A stretch of DNA of 64,000 bases from Sporosarcina sp. P34 (GTDB lineage Bacteria > Bacillota > Bacilli > Bacillales_A > Planococcaceae). A model generated the notes under the pieces. That model had not been told where the DNA came from, searched no databases, and saw nothing but the letters and a program-made list of their open reading frames with translations. The position numbers and the translations under genes are program-made. Shown in pieces: positions 1 through 7,695 of this stretch. Each line of letters opens with the position of its first letter. Within the stretch, counting starts at the first letter, position 1. The DNA lies in contig NZ_PDZC01000012.1 of the NCBI RefSeq assembly GCF_002743375.1, positions 21,905 through 85,904 on the forward strand, given 5' to 3'.

Positions 1-234
1 GCATTGTTCGAAAGCTTCCGCGAAATCCAAATGAATTTACAACAGAAACAAATGGCTGGTGAAGAGATTGAAGGAGACGAGCTTGAGCACGCACAGAAAA
101 CAGCGCAACTTGCTCAAGAAAATCCGAAAATATTGGCTATGCTGACTGCTGAAATGAAGCTTAGCGAATTGATCGAGGAAATCAACCGTGTAGTATTGAA
201 ACCAATTTCAGATTTATATGAAGGATTCAATTAA
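1..234 (+). CDS. yheA: YlbF/YheA-family protein, 5' end missing
   Basis: The frame is open from the first base of the window, so the visible 77 codons are the C-terminal two thirds of a protein usually about 117 residues long. The visible part is a charged helical protein with short motifs such as QMNLQQKQM and a VLKPISDLY tail, typical of the YheA/YmcA/YlbF helical-bundle family. No catalytic residues are expected. In B. subtilis yheA lies just upstream of the hemZ region, which agrees with the order here. A hairpin terminator follows directly, so the gene ends its own transcript. The exact cellular role of YheA is not established. Confidence 0.8.
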   Translation, partial: ALFESFREIQMNLQQKQMAGEEIEGDELEHAQKTAQLAQENPKILAMLTAEMKLSELIEEINRVVLKPISDLYEGFN

Positions 235-245
235 TAGATACATCG

Positions 246-269
246 AAACCGGCCTTGGCCGGTTTTTTT
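246..269 (+). terminator. Rho-independent terminator after yheA
   Basis: A 9-bp GC-rich stem (AAACCGGCC / GGCCGGTTT) with a two-base loop runs straight into a T tract. It separates yheA from hemZ. Confidence 0.9.
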
Positions 270-295
270 CAACAGATGGAGAGTAGGAGAAAATC

Positions 296-1804
296 ATGCA
301 ACAATTACATGTAAATCAACAGTTCCCCCAAGATTGGATACGAATGTTTACACACTTGGCCAATTTGTTTTTTGAACAGTCTAAAATAGTTACGGAACAG
401 ACAGATGATACAGCAATTGAATTACGGTTTACCGAGGAATACGATGAATCACCAAGTGTAACGGTCGAAATTCAATGGCAAGGTAAGCAGTATACGTCGC
501 GTTTTGTCGAAGAGGTAAAGGAAATAGAAGAACGCGGACAAATACGTCAGCGTAAAAGAATGTATTCCCACGTATTGCTAGATGCGCTAGAACAAGCAAC
601 TGGCATGAATCAAGAGTGGGGGATCCTAACGGGAATCCGACCTACAAAGTTGTATCATATGTATCGTCAAGACGGTCATACGGTAGCGGAAGCAAAGCAA
701 CTGCTTCAGCAACGGCATAGGGTATCCGTACGGAAAAGTGAATTGATTGCAGAAATTGCAGACGTTCAACTGAATGCATTGCCAGATTTGTATTCATTGA
801 AAGAACAAGTGAGTATATATATTGGCATACCGTTTTGTCCAACAAAATGTGCATATTGCACGTTCCCAGCCTATGCGATTCATCGAAAAAGTGGACGAGT
901 GGAAACATTCCTCGACGGCTTGCATGAAGAAATGCGTGCAATGGGTAAATGGTTAAAAGAGCGTGATATTCGTATAACGACAATTTATTTTGGCGGTGGA
1001 ACACCCACGTCTATTGAAGCAGATGAAATGGATGCGCTTTATCAAACGATGATGGACTCATTCCCTTACATGGAACATGTTCGTGAAGTGACGGTAGAAG
1101 CTGGGCGTCCTGATACGATTACGGTACCGAAACTCGAAGTACTGAAGAAGTGGGGAATAGATCGAATCAGTGTCAATCCACAGTCCTATACGGATGAAAC
1201 ATTGAAAGCAATCGGCCGTCATCACACGGTACAAGAAACGATCGATAAATATTGGTTGTCCCGTGAGCAAGGAATGCGCAATATTAATATGGACTTAATC
1301 ATCGGTTTGCCGAATGAAGGTCTTGAAGAATTCGAACACTCATTGGCTGAAACGGAAAAGATGCAGCCGGAATCTTTGACCATCCATACCTTGTCGTTCA
1401 AGCGTGCTTCTGAAATGACACGGAATAAGGACAAGTACCAAGTGGCGGATCGAGAAACAGTAGGAAAAATGATGAAACGCGGAGAAGAATGGTCGCGCAA
1501 TAACGGCTATATCCCCTACTATCTTTACCGCCAGAAAAATATTTTAGGAAATCTTGAAAATGTCGGTTATTCTAAACCAGGTGAAGAAAGTCTTTATAAC
1601 ATATTGATTATGGAAGAAGCACAGACCATTATCGGCTTAGGTTGCGGAGCTTCAAGCAAGTTTATGGAACCGGCAACTGGCAAGCTGACGCAATTCCATA
1701 ACCCAAAAGAACCTGGCGCCTATATAGTAGGGTTTGAAGAAGCCATAGATAAAAAAATAGCGTATTTAGAAGAGTTATTCCCGTCTTCAGAAACAATAAA
1801 ATAA
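296..1804 (+). CDS. hemZ: Coproporphyrinogen III oxidase-like radical SAM protein HemZ
   Basis: A 502-residue protein with the radical SAM CxxxCxxC cluster at C181, C185 and C188 (motif FCPTKCAYC). A GGGTPT segment follows, then HemN/HemZ-type features (VNPQSYTDETLKAIGR). The N-terminal 170 residues form the extra domain that distinguishes HemZ from HemN. The family catalyses or is linked to oxygen-independent coproporphyrinogen III decarboxylation in heme synthesis, using S-adenosylmethionine and a 4Fe-4S cluster in the cytosol. An AGGAG site stands about 6 bases before the ATG. It is a single-gene unit between two terminators. The oxidase activity of HemZ is less well documented than that of HemN, so the family call is firm and the exact reaction less so. 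Confidence 0.93.
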   Translation: MQQLHVNQQFPQDWIRMFTHLANLFFEQSKIVTEQTDDTAIELRFTEEYDESPSVTVEIQWQGKQYTSRFVEEVKEIEERGQIRQRKRMYSHVLLDALEQATGMNQEWGILTGIRPTKLYHMYRQDGHTVAEAKQLLQQRHRVSVRKSELIAEIADVQLNALPDLYSLKEQVSIYIGIPFCPTKCAYCTFPAYAIHRKSGRVETFLDGLHEEMRAMGKWLKERDIRITTIYFGGGTPTSIEADEMDALYQTMMDSFPYMEHVREVTVEAGRPDTITVPKLEVLKKWGIDRISVNPQSYTDETLKAIGRHHTVQETIDKYWLSREQGMRNINMDLIIGLPNEGLEEFEHSLAETEKMQPESLTIHTLSFKRASEMTRNKDKYQVADRETVGKMMKRGEEWSRNNGYIPYYLYRQKNILGNLENVGYSKPGEESLYNILIMEEAQTIIGLGCGASSKFMEPATGKLTQFHNPKEPGAYIVGFEEAIDKKIAYLEELFPSSETIK

Positions 1805-1833
1805 TACGGATTGTGGCTGGGACAAGAACTCAT

Positions 1834-1869
1834 AAGGTATGAAGGAGAAGACACCTTCATACCTTTTTT
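1834..1869 (+). terminator. Terminator after hemZ
   Basis: A 14-bp near-perfect stem (AAGGTATGAAGGAG / complementary CCTTCATACCTT) is followed by six T. The preceding bases TGGCTGGGACAAGA resemble the conserved lead-in seen again at 63124, before another terminator. Confidence 0.85.
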
Positions 1870-2003
1870 CATTCACTGAATACTATTTATAAAGGTTAAT
1901 TAGTTAGTACTCAAGAGTGTAGCATAGGGAACCGGACTGTTCTTTAAGTTATATCCCACCTCAATATTTTTGTTGTAGTTATACCAATGCTCAGATAATT
2001 GTG

Positions 2004-2032
2004 TATAATGTAATGAATGAACAACCATTCAT
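2004..2032 (+). promoter_or_regulatory. yhaR promoter -10 box with FadR-type operator
   Basis: TATAAT lies at 2004-2009. Just downstream is the palindrome ATGAATG-N6-CATTCAT (2013-2032). Its 18-base core (2014-2031) matches the B. subtilis FadR consensus TGAATGAMTANTCATTCA at 16 of 18 positions. It would overlap the transcription start. No good -35 box is visible at 17 bp. Inference: fatty-acyl-CoA-responsive repression of yhaR. Confidence 0.75.
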
Positions 2033-2050
2033 ATAAAGGGGGATTTAATT

Positions 2051-2830
2051 TTGACAAAACAGATTGAAGTAGAAGTTGAAGGAAGATTAGCAACCGTAAC
2101 TTTTAACCAGCCTGAAGTAATGAACGCGATGGACGGAGTCATGATGAAGGATCTTGCAGATATCGTGGATCAACTAAAGAATAATTCATCCGTGCATGTT
2201 GTACTATTTAGAGGAGCTGGCCGCGCATTTTCTGCTGGCGGTAACGTTAAAGCTATGCTAGATCCAAATGGTCCGATGAAAATGGAAGATGTTATGGCCG
2301 ACTTATCCAGATTGGCATTGTCTATGTACAGCATGCCCCAAATCACAATCGCATCTGTGCACGGTGCAGCAGCTGGACTTGGATGCAGTATCGCCATTGC
2401 ATGCGATATCGTCATTGCAGAAGAATCCAGTAAAATTGCAATGAACTTTATCGGCATCGGGCTCGTTCCAGATGGTGGGGGTCACTTCTTCCTTAAGGAA
2501 CGCGTAGGCACAACCAGAGCGAAACAACTCATTTGGTCCGGGAAAGTACTGGATGGAAAAAGTGCAATGCATATCGGACTCGTTGATGAAGTGGTAGCGG
2601 ACGGAGAAGCTTGGAATACGGCACAACAACGTGCTCAAGTTATCCTACACTCCCCAACAGCTTCAATGGCCGCAACAAAGAAAATACTCCATGCAGCAGG
2701 CATCGTTGAACTCGAGAAAATCTTGAAACTTGAAGGCGAAGCACAAGTAGCTATGCGCTCAACTACTGATCATCGCGAAGGCGTACAGGCGTTTATTGAG
2801 AAAAGAAAACCGAGCTTCACAGGCCGATAA
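2051..2830 (+). CDS. yhaR: Enoyl-CoA hydratase/isomerase family protein
   Basis: A 259-residue crotonase-fold protein. The two oxyanion-hole segments are visible: SAGG at residues 61-64 and AAAGLGCS near 104-111. The VPDGGG segment near 140 follows. These enzymes hydrate or isomerise trans-2-enoyl-CoA in fatty-acid beta-oxidation. The start is TTG, chosen because AAAGGGGG stands 7-8 bases upstream and the protein begins with the expected first beta strand. The position next to yhaQ agrees with B. subtilis yhaR. A FadR-type operator in front supports a fatty-acid degradation role. The exact substrate is not readable. Confidence 0.88.
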   Translation: MTKQIEVEVEGRLATVTFNQPEVMNAMDGVMMKDLADIVDQLKNNSSVHVVLFRGAGRAFSAGGNVKAMLDPNGPMKMEDVMADLSRLALSMYSMPQITIASVHGAAAGLGCSIAIACDIVIAEESSKIAMNFIGIGLVPDGGGHFFLKERVGTTRAKQLIWSGKVLDGKSAMHIGLVDEVVADGEAWNTAQQRAQVILHSPTASMAATKKILHAAGIVELEKILKLEGEAQVAMRSTTDHREGVQAFIEKRKPSFTGR

Positions 2831-2839
2831 ATGAAAAGA

Positions 2840-2865
2840 AGACGCGCTATGAAAACTGCGCGTCT
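2840..2865. terminator. Bidirectional terminator between yhaR and mgsA
   Basis: An 8-bp stem AGACGCGC / GCGCGTCT lies between convergent genes. It has a T-rich flank on the minus strand (TCTTTTCAT) and a weaker one on the plus strand. Confidence 0.6.
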
Positions 2866-2894
2866 CGTTTATATCTATGATCATTTTTGTAATA

Positions 2895-3308
2895 TTATTG
2901 ATACTTAGCGGCTGTTTCTTTCCATGAGAAATAGCCTTTTTCTATAGCACGCAATAGTAACTCCGCTGAAGCTAAATTTGTAGCGAGAGGTATACCATAG
3001 ACATCGCATAATCGAAGTAAGGCGCTCACATCAGGTTCATGTGGCTGTGCAGTTAACGGATCACGGAAAAATAAAATTAAATCTAGCTCACCTGTCGCGA
3101 TCATGGCACCCATCTGTTGATCTCCACCAAGTGGACCCGACATGAGTCGTGTGACAGAAAGATCGGTTTCTTCCATGATGCGTAACCCTGTTGTGCCCGT
3201 TGCGTAAAGAGTATGTTTAGCAAAAATCTGCTCGTAAGCAATTGTGAAATTGACTAATTCAGCCTTTTTTTCATCATGCGCAATCAAAGCAATGTTCAAA
3301 CGAGTCAC
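2895..3308 (-). CDS. mgsA: Methylglyoxal synthase
   Basis: A 137-residue protein of the expected family length. It converts dihydroxyacetone phosphate to methylglyoxal and phosphate in the cytosol, a bypass of lower glycolysis under phosphate limitation. Family motifs are present: the phosphate-binding H11-D-E-K-K start, SGPLGGDQQ with D63, D76, FFRDPL with D83, and H90 near QPHEPD, matching the usual Asp/His active-site set. The start is GTG at 3306-3308 with GAAGGA upstream. It stands alone, convergent with yhaR. In B. subtilis the gene lies elsewhere (dapB region), so the position differs from that species. Confidence 0.93.
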   Translation of the reverse strand: MTRLNIALIAHDEKKAELVNFTIAYEQIFAKHTLYATGTTGLRIMEETDLSVTRLMSGPLGGDQQMGAMIATGELDLILFFRDPLTAQPHEPDVSALLRLCDVYGIPLATNLASAELLLRAIEKGYFSWKETAAKYQ

Positions 3309-3427
3309 TTCCTTCTACGATTTCTTCACGAACATAGCGTATCACAAAATTCTGAAAAAATCTTGTGCTTTTTATATAAAAATTTGTAAATGTGCGCAAT
3401 ACAATATACCTCTGCTTAGAATCCTCT

Positions 3428-3464
3428 TAAAAATAAAACAAAACCCCCTCAAAATGGAGATTTT
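3428..3464 (-). terminator. Terminator after yhzD (minus strand)
   Basis: Read on the minus strand, AAAATCTCC pairs with GGGGGTTTT (9 bp including two G-U pairs) around a 7-base loop. A T-rich stretch follows. Confidence 0.7.
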
Positions 3465-3473
3465 GTCATTTGT

Positions 3474-3659
3474 TCATGTATGGAATAATAATAGTTTACC
3501 AAGAGGGGAAGCTAGGCGGTGTGTTCGCTCGAGCAAATCTTTTTCTGACAGCAACTGATGACCTTGTTCTTTTGCTGCATCATCAGATTCCGCAGTAAAA
3601 GTCTCTTCTGTAATTAATGAACCATCTTTTTCGTACGCTGTAAGTTTGTAGGTTTTCAT
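3474..3659 (-). CDS. yhzD: Small YhzD-like protein
   Basis: A 61-residue soluble acidic protein with the pattern Y-x-L-T-x-Y-E-x-D-G near the N-terminus and a conserved THRxxSPxGKLLLFH tail. I recognise this as the YhzD family of Bacillales, which has no known function. The ATG is preceded by GGAGGC at good spacing. It is monocistronic with its own terminator. It is predicted as a small alpha/beta protein with no signal peptide or membrane segment. Recognition rests on the tail motif, so the symbol is moderately sure. Confidence 0.7.
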   Translation of the reverse strand: MKTYKLTAYEKDGSLITEETFTAESDDAAKEQGHQLLSEKDLLERTHRLASPLGKLLLFHT

Positions 3660-3844
3660 TATATCGCCTCCATCATCTTTTATTTAGTATACTATGAATC
3701 GTGCGAAATGAATAATGATTCAGTAAGTTGAGCTATAAAAAGATCTCTCATGTTAGAATATAGTGGAAGAATATTTATGATTGTGAAACATATTGTCTTT
3801 TGGAACGTAGAAAGAGATAGAGAGTATTGAAGGAGATGATGTGT

Positions 3845-4744
3845 ATGGCTTTAGAATTGGAACGGGTGACTAAACGATTTGGCGATTTCACAGCAGTGGA
3901 TCAGCTGTCATTGACGGTGGAAGAAGGAACGATGTACGGCTTCCTTGGAGCGAACGGTGCAGGGAAGACCACTACATTCCGAATGATTTTGGGATTATTA
4001 ACTCCGACAGAAGGAAATATTTCATGGAATGGCCGCACGATATCGTATGAAACGAGTCCGCTAATTGGCTATTTACCTGAAGAGCGAGGTCTTTATCCCA
4101 AAATGAAAGTGCTAGATCAGTTAATCTTTCTTGGACAGCTGCGCGGAATGAAAAAGTCTGCAGCGAAAAGTGCAGCACTTCACTGGTTGGATCGTTTCGA
4201 AGTACCACAAAATACGAATAAAAAGGTAGAAGAATTATCTAAGGGGAATCAGCAAAAGATACAGGTTATTGCTGCATTACTACATAATCCTCAATTACTG
4301 ATCTTAGATGAACCGTTCTCAGGACTTGATCCAGTTAACGTCGAGATGTTAAAAAAAGCAATCGTTGACTTCCGTAACGGCGGGGCAACAATCCTATTCT
4401 CTAGTCACCGCATGGATCATGTGGAAGAGTTATGTGAGCAACTCAGTATTATTCACCATGGCAAACAATTAGTCAGTGGAAATTTGCGTGACGTTAAACG
4501 TTCATTCGGCAAACAGAACGTCCGGATTCGTGCAGACTTTCCTTTAATGGAACTTGAAAGCATGGAAGGCGTAACAACAGCTCATCATTCATTGGAAGGT
4601 GCAGTCTTTCAGGTGGAGGAAGAACGAGTGGCGCATACGTTGTTGCAGGCAGCATTGCTAAAAGGACCGATTCGTCAGTTTGAAATAGAAGAACCATCTT
4701 TGCAAGACATATTCATTGCGAAAGTGGGGAAAGAGCATGCGTGA
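3845..4744 (+). CDS. yhaQ: ABC transporter ATP-binding protein (YhaQ/NatA type)
   Basis: A 299-residue ATPase subunit. Walker A is GANGAGKTT (residues 35-43), the signature is LSKGNQQ near 130, Walker B is LLILDEPFSGLDP near 150, and an H-loop SSH follows. The C-terminal 70 residues form the DUF4162-like extension of drug/sodium exporters. The ATG at 3845 is preferred over the upstream in-frame ATG at 3827, because GGAG at 3832-3835 is the ribosome binding site. It overlaps the permease gene by 8 bases, so the two are translationally coupled. With yhaP it forms a Na+/drug-type exporter of the NatAB class. The substrate is not proven. Confidence 0.9.
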   Translation: MALELERVTKRFGDFTAVDQLSLTVEEGTMYGFLGANGAGKTTTFRMILGLLTPTEGNISWNGRTISYETSPLIGYLPEERGLYPKMKVLDQLIFLGQLRGMKKSAAKSAALHWLDRFEVPQNTNKKVEELSKGNQQKIQVIAALLHNPQLLILDEPFSGLDPVNVEMLKKAIVDFRNGGATILFSSHRMDHVEELCEQLSIIHHGKQLVSGNLRDVKRSFGKQNVRIRADFPLMELESMEGVTTAHHSLEGAVFQVEEERVAHTLLQAALLKGPIRQFEIEEPSLQDIFIAKVGKEHA

Positions 4745-5996
4745 ATTTTGGATTATTTTCAAACAAAGCTTCTTAACTAAAGCTAAAACCAAATCATTTT
4801 TCATAACGACACTTATTATGGTAGCAGGGATTTTTCTCTTCGCGAATTTGCCGAGTATTATGGAGAGAGTCGGTAAAATGATGGGGAATGAAGAAGATGA
4901 TCGTGTACTGGTTGTTGATGAAAGTGGAGTGTTATTTGACCGTTTGCTTGAACAACTTCAGCGAAATGAGCAAGGTATTTCATTAGAGCTGACAGAGGAC
5001 TCGCCAGATCAGCTGTCAGAGCAAGTAAAATCGGAAGAAATTGCAGCGTTCATGGAATTGAGTTTCGATGCAGATCAAACGATTCAAGCGAATTACACTA
5101 CAAGCAGTCTAGTAGATCAATTTTTACCTTCTACTCTACAAGACGCATTACAGAACATTCAAACTGAAGTGAAAGCTGAACAGCTCTCTTTATCTGCTGA
5201 ACAAGTTTCCAAGTTGTTTGCACCCATTCAATTTGAGAAACATAATATTTCAGAAACAGCAAAGTCAGAAGAAGAACTAAACCAGGCTCGTATCTTGGTG
5301 TATGTATTGATGTTCGTCATTTACTTTGCCGTTATTATTTATTCATCGATGATTGCAACCGAAGTCGCAACTGAAAAATCATCACGCGTGATGGAAATTC
5401 TTATCTCGAGTGTATCACCTGTTAAACATATGTTTGCGAAAGTACTAGGAATCGGATCACTTGGAATTGTACAAATTCTAATTTATGCAGTATCAGGATT
5501 CTTAGCTTATAGGCTTTCTGCCACGGGAGAGAAAAATGAGCTATCCGCATTCTTCAGTTTAGAAAACCTAGAAGTAAGTACACTTGTTTACGCCGTGATA
5601 TTCTTCTTACTCGGCTATTTCTTATACGCTACACTGGCAGCCTTGCTTGGTTCATTAGTGAGCCGTACAGAAGATGTTCAGCAAATGATTATGCCGATGT
5701 CGTTGCTGATCGTTGCAGCCTTCATCATCGCAGCAACTGGACTTGGGAATCCAGAATTGGGCTACTTGAAAATCGCTTCGTTCATCCCATTCTTCGCTCC
5801 ACTTGTCATGTTCCTACGAGTAGGCATGCTTGACTTGCCTTTATGGGAGCCTTTGCTCTCGATAGGCATTATGGTGGTGACTATCTTGATCCTCGGCTGG
5901 TTCGGATCAAAAGTGTATCGTGGCGGTGTCTTGATGTATGGGCCATCACGTTCGCTGAAAGATTTGAAGAAGGCTGTTCAGCTAGGAAAAGAATAG
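4737..5996 (+). CDS. yhaP: ABC-2 type transporter permease (YhaP/NatB type)
   Basis: A 419-residue membrane protein. One N-terminal transmembrane helix (about 14-34) is followed by a large soluble extracytoplasmic segment (about 40-180). A cluster of about six helices then starts with the ARILVYVLMFVIYF stretch. This is the layout of NatB/ABC-2 exporters. It pairs with the ATPase encoded immediately upstream, with an 8-base overlap. The conserved cytoplasmic MIATEVATEKSSRVMEILI segment is the coupling region typical of the family. The start at 4737 is chosen over 4716 because it begins inside the overlap and gives the usual N-terminus. A terminator follows. Confidence 0.9.
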   Translation: MREFWIIFKQSFLTKAKTKSFFITTLIMVAGIFLFANLPSIMERVGKMMGNEEDDRVLVVDESGVLFDRLLEQLQRNEQGISLELTEDSPDQLSEQVKSEEIAAFMELSFDADQTIQANYTTSSLVDQFLPSTLQDALQNIQTEVKAEQLSLSAEQVSKLFAPIQFEKHNISETAKSEEELNQARILVYVLMFVIYFAVIIYSSMIATEVATEKSSRVMEILISSVSPVKHMFAKVLGIGSLGIVQILIYAVSGFLAYRLSATGEKNELSAFFSLENLEVSTLVYAVIFFLLGYFLYATLAALLGSLVSRTEDVQQMIMPMSLLIVAAFIIAATGLGNPELGYLKIASFIPFFAPLVMFLRVGMLDLPLWEPLLSIGIMVVTILILGWFGSKVYRGGVLMYGPSRSLKDLKKAVQLGKE

Positions 5997-6006
5997 ACTT
6001 ACGTGT

Positions 6007-6040
6007 CCCAAGAAGTCACGGTGCTTCTTGGGGCATTTTT
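6007..6040 (+). terminator. Terminator after yhaQP
   Basis: A 9-bp stem CCCAAGAAG / CTTCTTGGG is followed by GCATTTTT. Confidence 0.88.
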
Positions 6041-6102
6041 GCGTGGATTCAAGTTCAAAGTCTTAATGAGAATATTGGGGTGGATCAATTAGAGAGTGCG
6101 GG

Positions 6103-6139
6103 AGGATTGAGCCTCAGCGTCCGTCTCAATCCTAGTTTT
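6103..6139 (+). other. Hairpin in the yhaP-yhaO intergenic region
   Basis: An inverted repeat AGGATTGAG / CTCAATCCT with a 13-base loop is followed by AGTTTTATTG. It could be a second terminator. The rest of 6041-6269 shows no gene. Confidence 0.4.
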
Positions 6140-6269
6140 ATTGTAGATGTATGAAGATCGCTCTTTGGCGATAGCGTATTAATTGGTTATGTTTTTCAAC
6201 TTAGTTAAGTTCAGTGCAGAAATCTACTTAACTATTACTCTAACCTACCCATTCAGAAAGAGACACTAG

Positions 6270-6397
6270 TTGATCGTAAGTGTAGGGCGGCGACTCCCGG
6301 AGGATCAGCGTGAGCCTTGAGACCCTGGACTGAACGAAGTGAGGGAAGCGGCTCAAGCCACGCCCTCGGGAAAGCGTCCGCCCGGAACGTCGATCAA
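6270..6397. repeat. Dispersed palindromic repeat, copy 1
   Basis: It is bounded by TTGATCG / CGATCAA. It carries GGGCGGCGACTCC at one end and GCGTCCGCCCGGAACG at the other, with GAGCCTTGAGACC and CGGCTCAAGCCACGCCC arms inside. It is in the opposite orientation to the copies at 35565 and 52581. It lies between the yhaQP terminator and the yhaO promoter. Confidence 0.8.
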
Positions 6398-6450
6398 CGA
6401 TGCACGCTAGTTATATTTGTTTAACCACCTTTCCCTCAATTGAACGAATA

Positions 6451-6459
6451 TGGTAAAAT
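6451..6459 (+). promoter_or_regulatory. Extended -10 promoter element for yhaONM
   Basis: TGGTAAAAT, an extended -10 box, lies 33 bases before the yhaO ATG. The same element stands before uvrB and hprK. Confidence 0.5.
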
Positions 6460-6491
6460 AAGAACGAGTATTCGTGGAAGAGGTGCGACCT

Positions 6492-7694
6492 ATGGAACCC
6501 ATACGTTTTTTACATACAGCCGACCTGCACTTGGACAGCCCCTTTAAAGGCATGGCCGCAGCAGGTCCAGACGAGCTAGCCAGATTGCAACAGTCCACAT
6601 TCGCTGCATTCGACCGAATTATAGCCTACGCAGTCAAAGAGCGACCGGATTTCATTGTCATTGTCGGCGATATTTACGACGGGGAAGACCGTAGCTTGCG
6701 TGCGCAAATTCGTTTCCAGCAAGGTATGCAACAACTTCAAAAAGTGAATATCCCTGTCTATCTATCATACGGAAATCATGATAACTTGTCGGGCAGATGG
6801 ACTAGAGTTTCGTTGCCTGAAAATGTCCACGTGTTTTCTGAACAAGTGGAACAAAAACAATTGGTTATCCGTGACGAGATAATATACTTACACGGCTTCA
6901 GCTATCCGCAGCGCCATGTGAAAGAACCAATGATTAGGGATTATCCGGAAGCTACTGACGGAATACATATCGGTCTATTACACGGAAGTGTGGCAGGAGA
7001 TGTAGAGCACGCTGTCTATGCGCCGTTTACAGTCAGTGAATTGCAGGATAAGCACTACCACTACTGGGCGCTTGGGCATATTCATAAACGCCAAGTATTA
7101 TCAGAGGAACCACCAATCGTCTATCCCGGCAATATTCAAGGCCGTCATCGCAATGAACCAGGACAGAAAGGTTTTTACGATGTCCTGTTGACATCGACTC
7201 ATACATCCATGAAATTTGTAGGCACATCGGATATTGTGTACACTTCATTGACGGTTTCGTGCGAAGGAATTGAATACGCAGATGACTGGATTTCTGCTTG
7301 TCAGGAAGCGATAGATCAATTGACAGCGGAAGCCGGTAGTGTCGTCGTAGAGTTAGTGATGGAACAAACAGAAGGCCTGATAAACGACTTGGCTAGAGTG
7401 GAAGGGGAATGGCTCGACATTTTGCGAGAGCAGTATGAAGCTATAGAACCATTTGTGTGGATATCAGCAATTGAATGGCCACCAATTCATGATTCAGCAG
7501 TTCCGAATTCATTACTGGAACCGGTGGAAAGAACCATTGCTTCTTGGGAAACGAATGACTGGAATGATTTGGTGAAAGAAGTATACAGCCATAAAGCCGG
7601 TCGTTATTTAGAGGCATTGAAGCCTGTGGATTTTGAGCGGTTAAAACAGCAGGCAACTGCATTGCTTGAGAATGAAATGTTGAAGGAGAGCTGA
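6492..7694 (+). CDS. yhaO: DNA repair exonuclease YhaO (metallophosphoesterase, SbcD-like)
   Basis: A 400-residue calcineurin-type metallophosphoesterase. All metal-binding motifs are in order: LHTADLHLD (D11, H13), VGDIYDG, GNHDN, LLHGS and GHIHKR. SbcD/Mre11-type nucleases cut DNA with Mn2+ in complex with an SbcC-like ATPase, and here the SbcC-like yhaN is the next gene, one base away. The ATG at 6492 is chosen because AAGAGGTG stands 6 bases upstream; an in-frame GTG at 6474 is less likely. The order yhaO-yhaN-yhaM is as in B. subtilis, where the complex is poorly characterised. Confidence 0.9.
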   Translation: MEPIRFLHTADLHLDSPFKGMAAAGPDELARLQQSTFAAFDRIIAYAVKERPDFIVIVGDIYDGEDRSLRAQIRFQQGMQQLQKVNIPVYLSYGNHDNLSGRWTRVSLPENVHVFSEQVEQKQLVIRDEIIYLHGFSYPQRHVKEPMIRDYPEATDGIHIGLLHGSVAGDVEHAVYAPFTVSELQDKHYHYWALGHIHKRQVLSEEPPIVYPGNIQGRHRNEPGQKGFYDVLLTSTHTSMKFVGTSDIVYTSLTVSCEGIEYADDWISACQEAIDQLTAEAGSVVVELVMEQTEGLINDLARVEGEWLDILREQYEAIEPFVWISAIEWPPIHDSAVPNSLLEPVERTIASWETNDWNDLVKEVYSHKAGRYLEALKPVDFERLKQQATALLENEMLKES

Positions 7695-7695
7695 A

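Noticed and set aside
3244..3558. Plus-strand open frame between mgsA and yhzD
   Set aside because: It runs through the mgsA 5' region and the yhzD terminator, and its composition is not protein-like.
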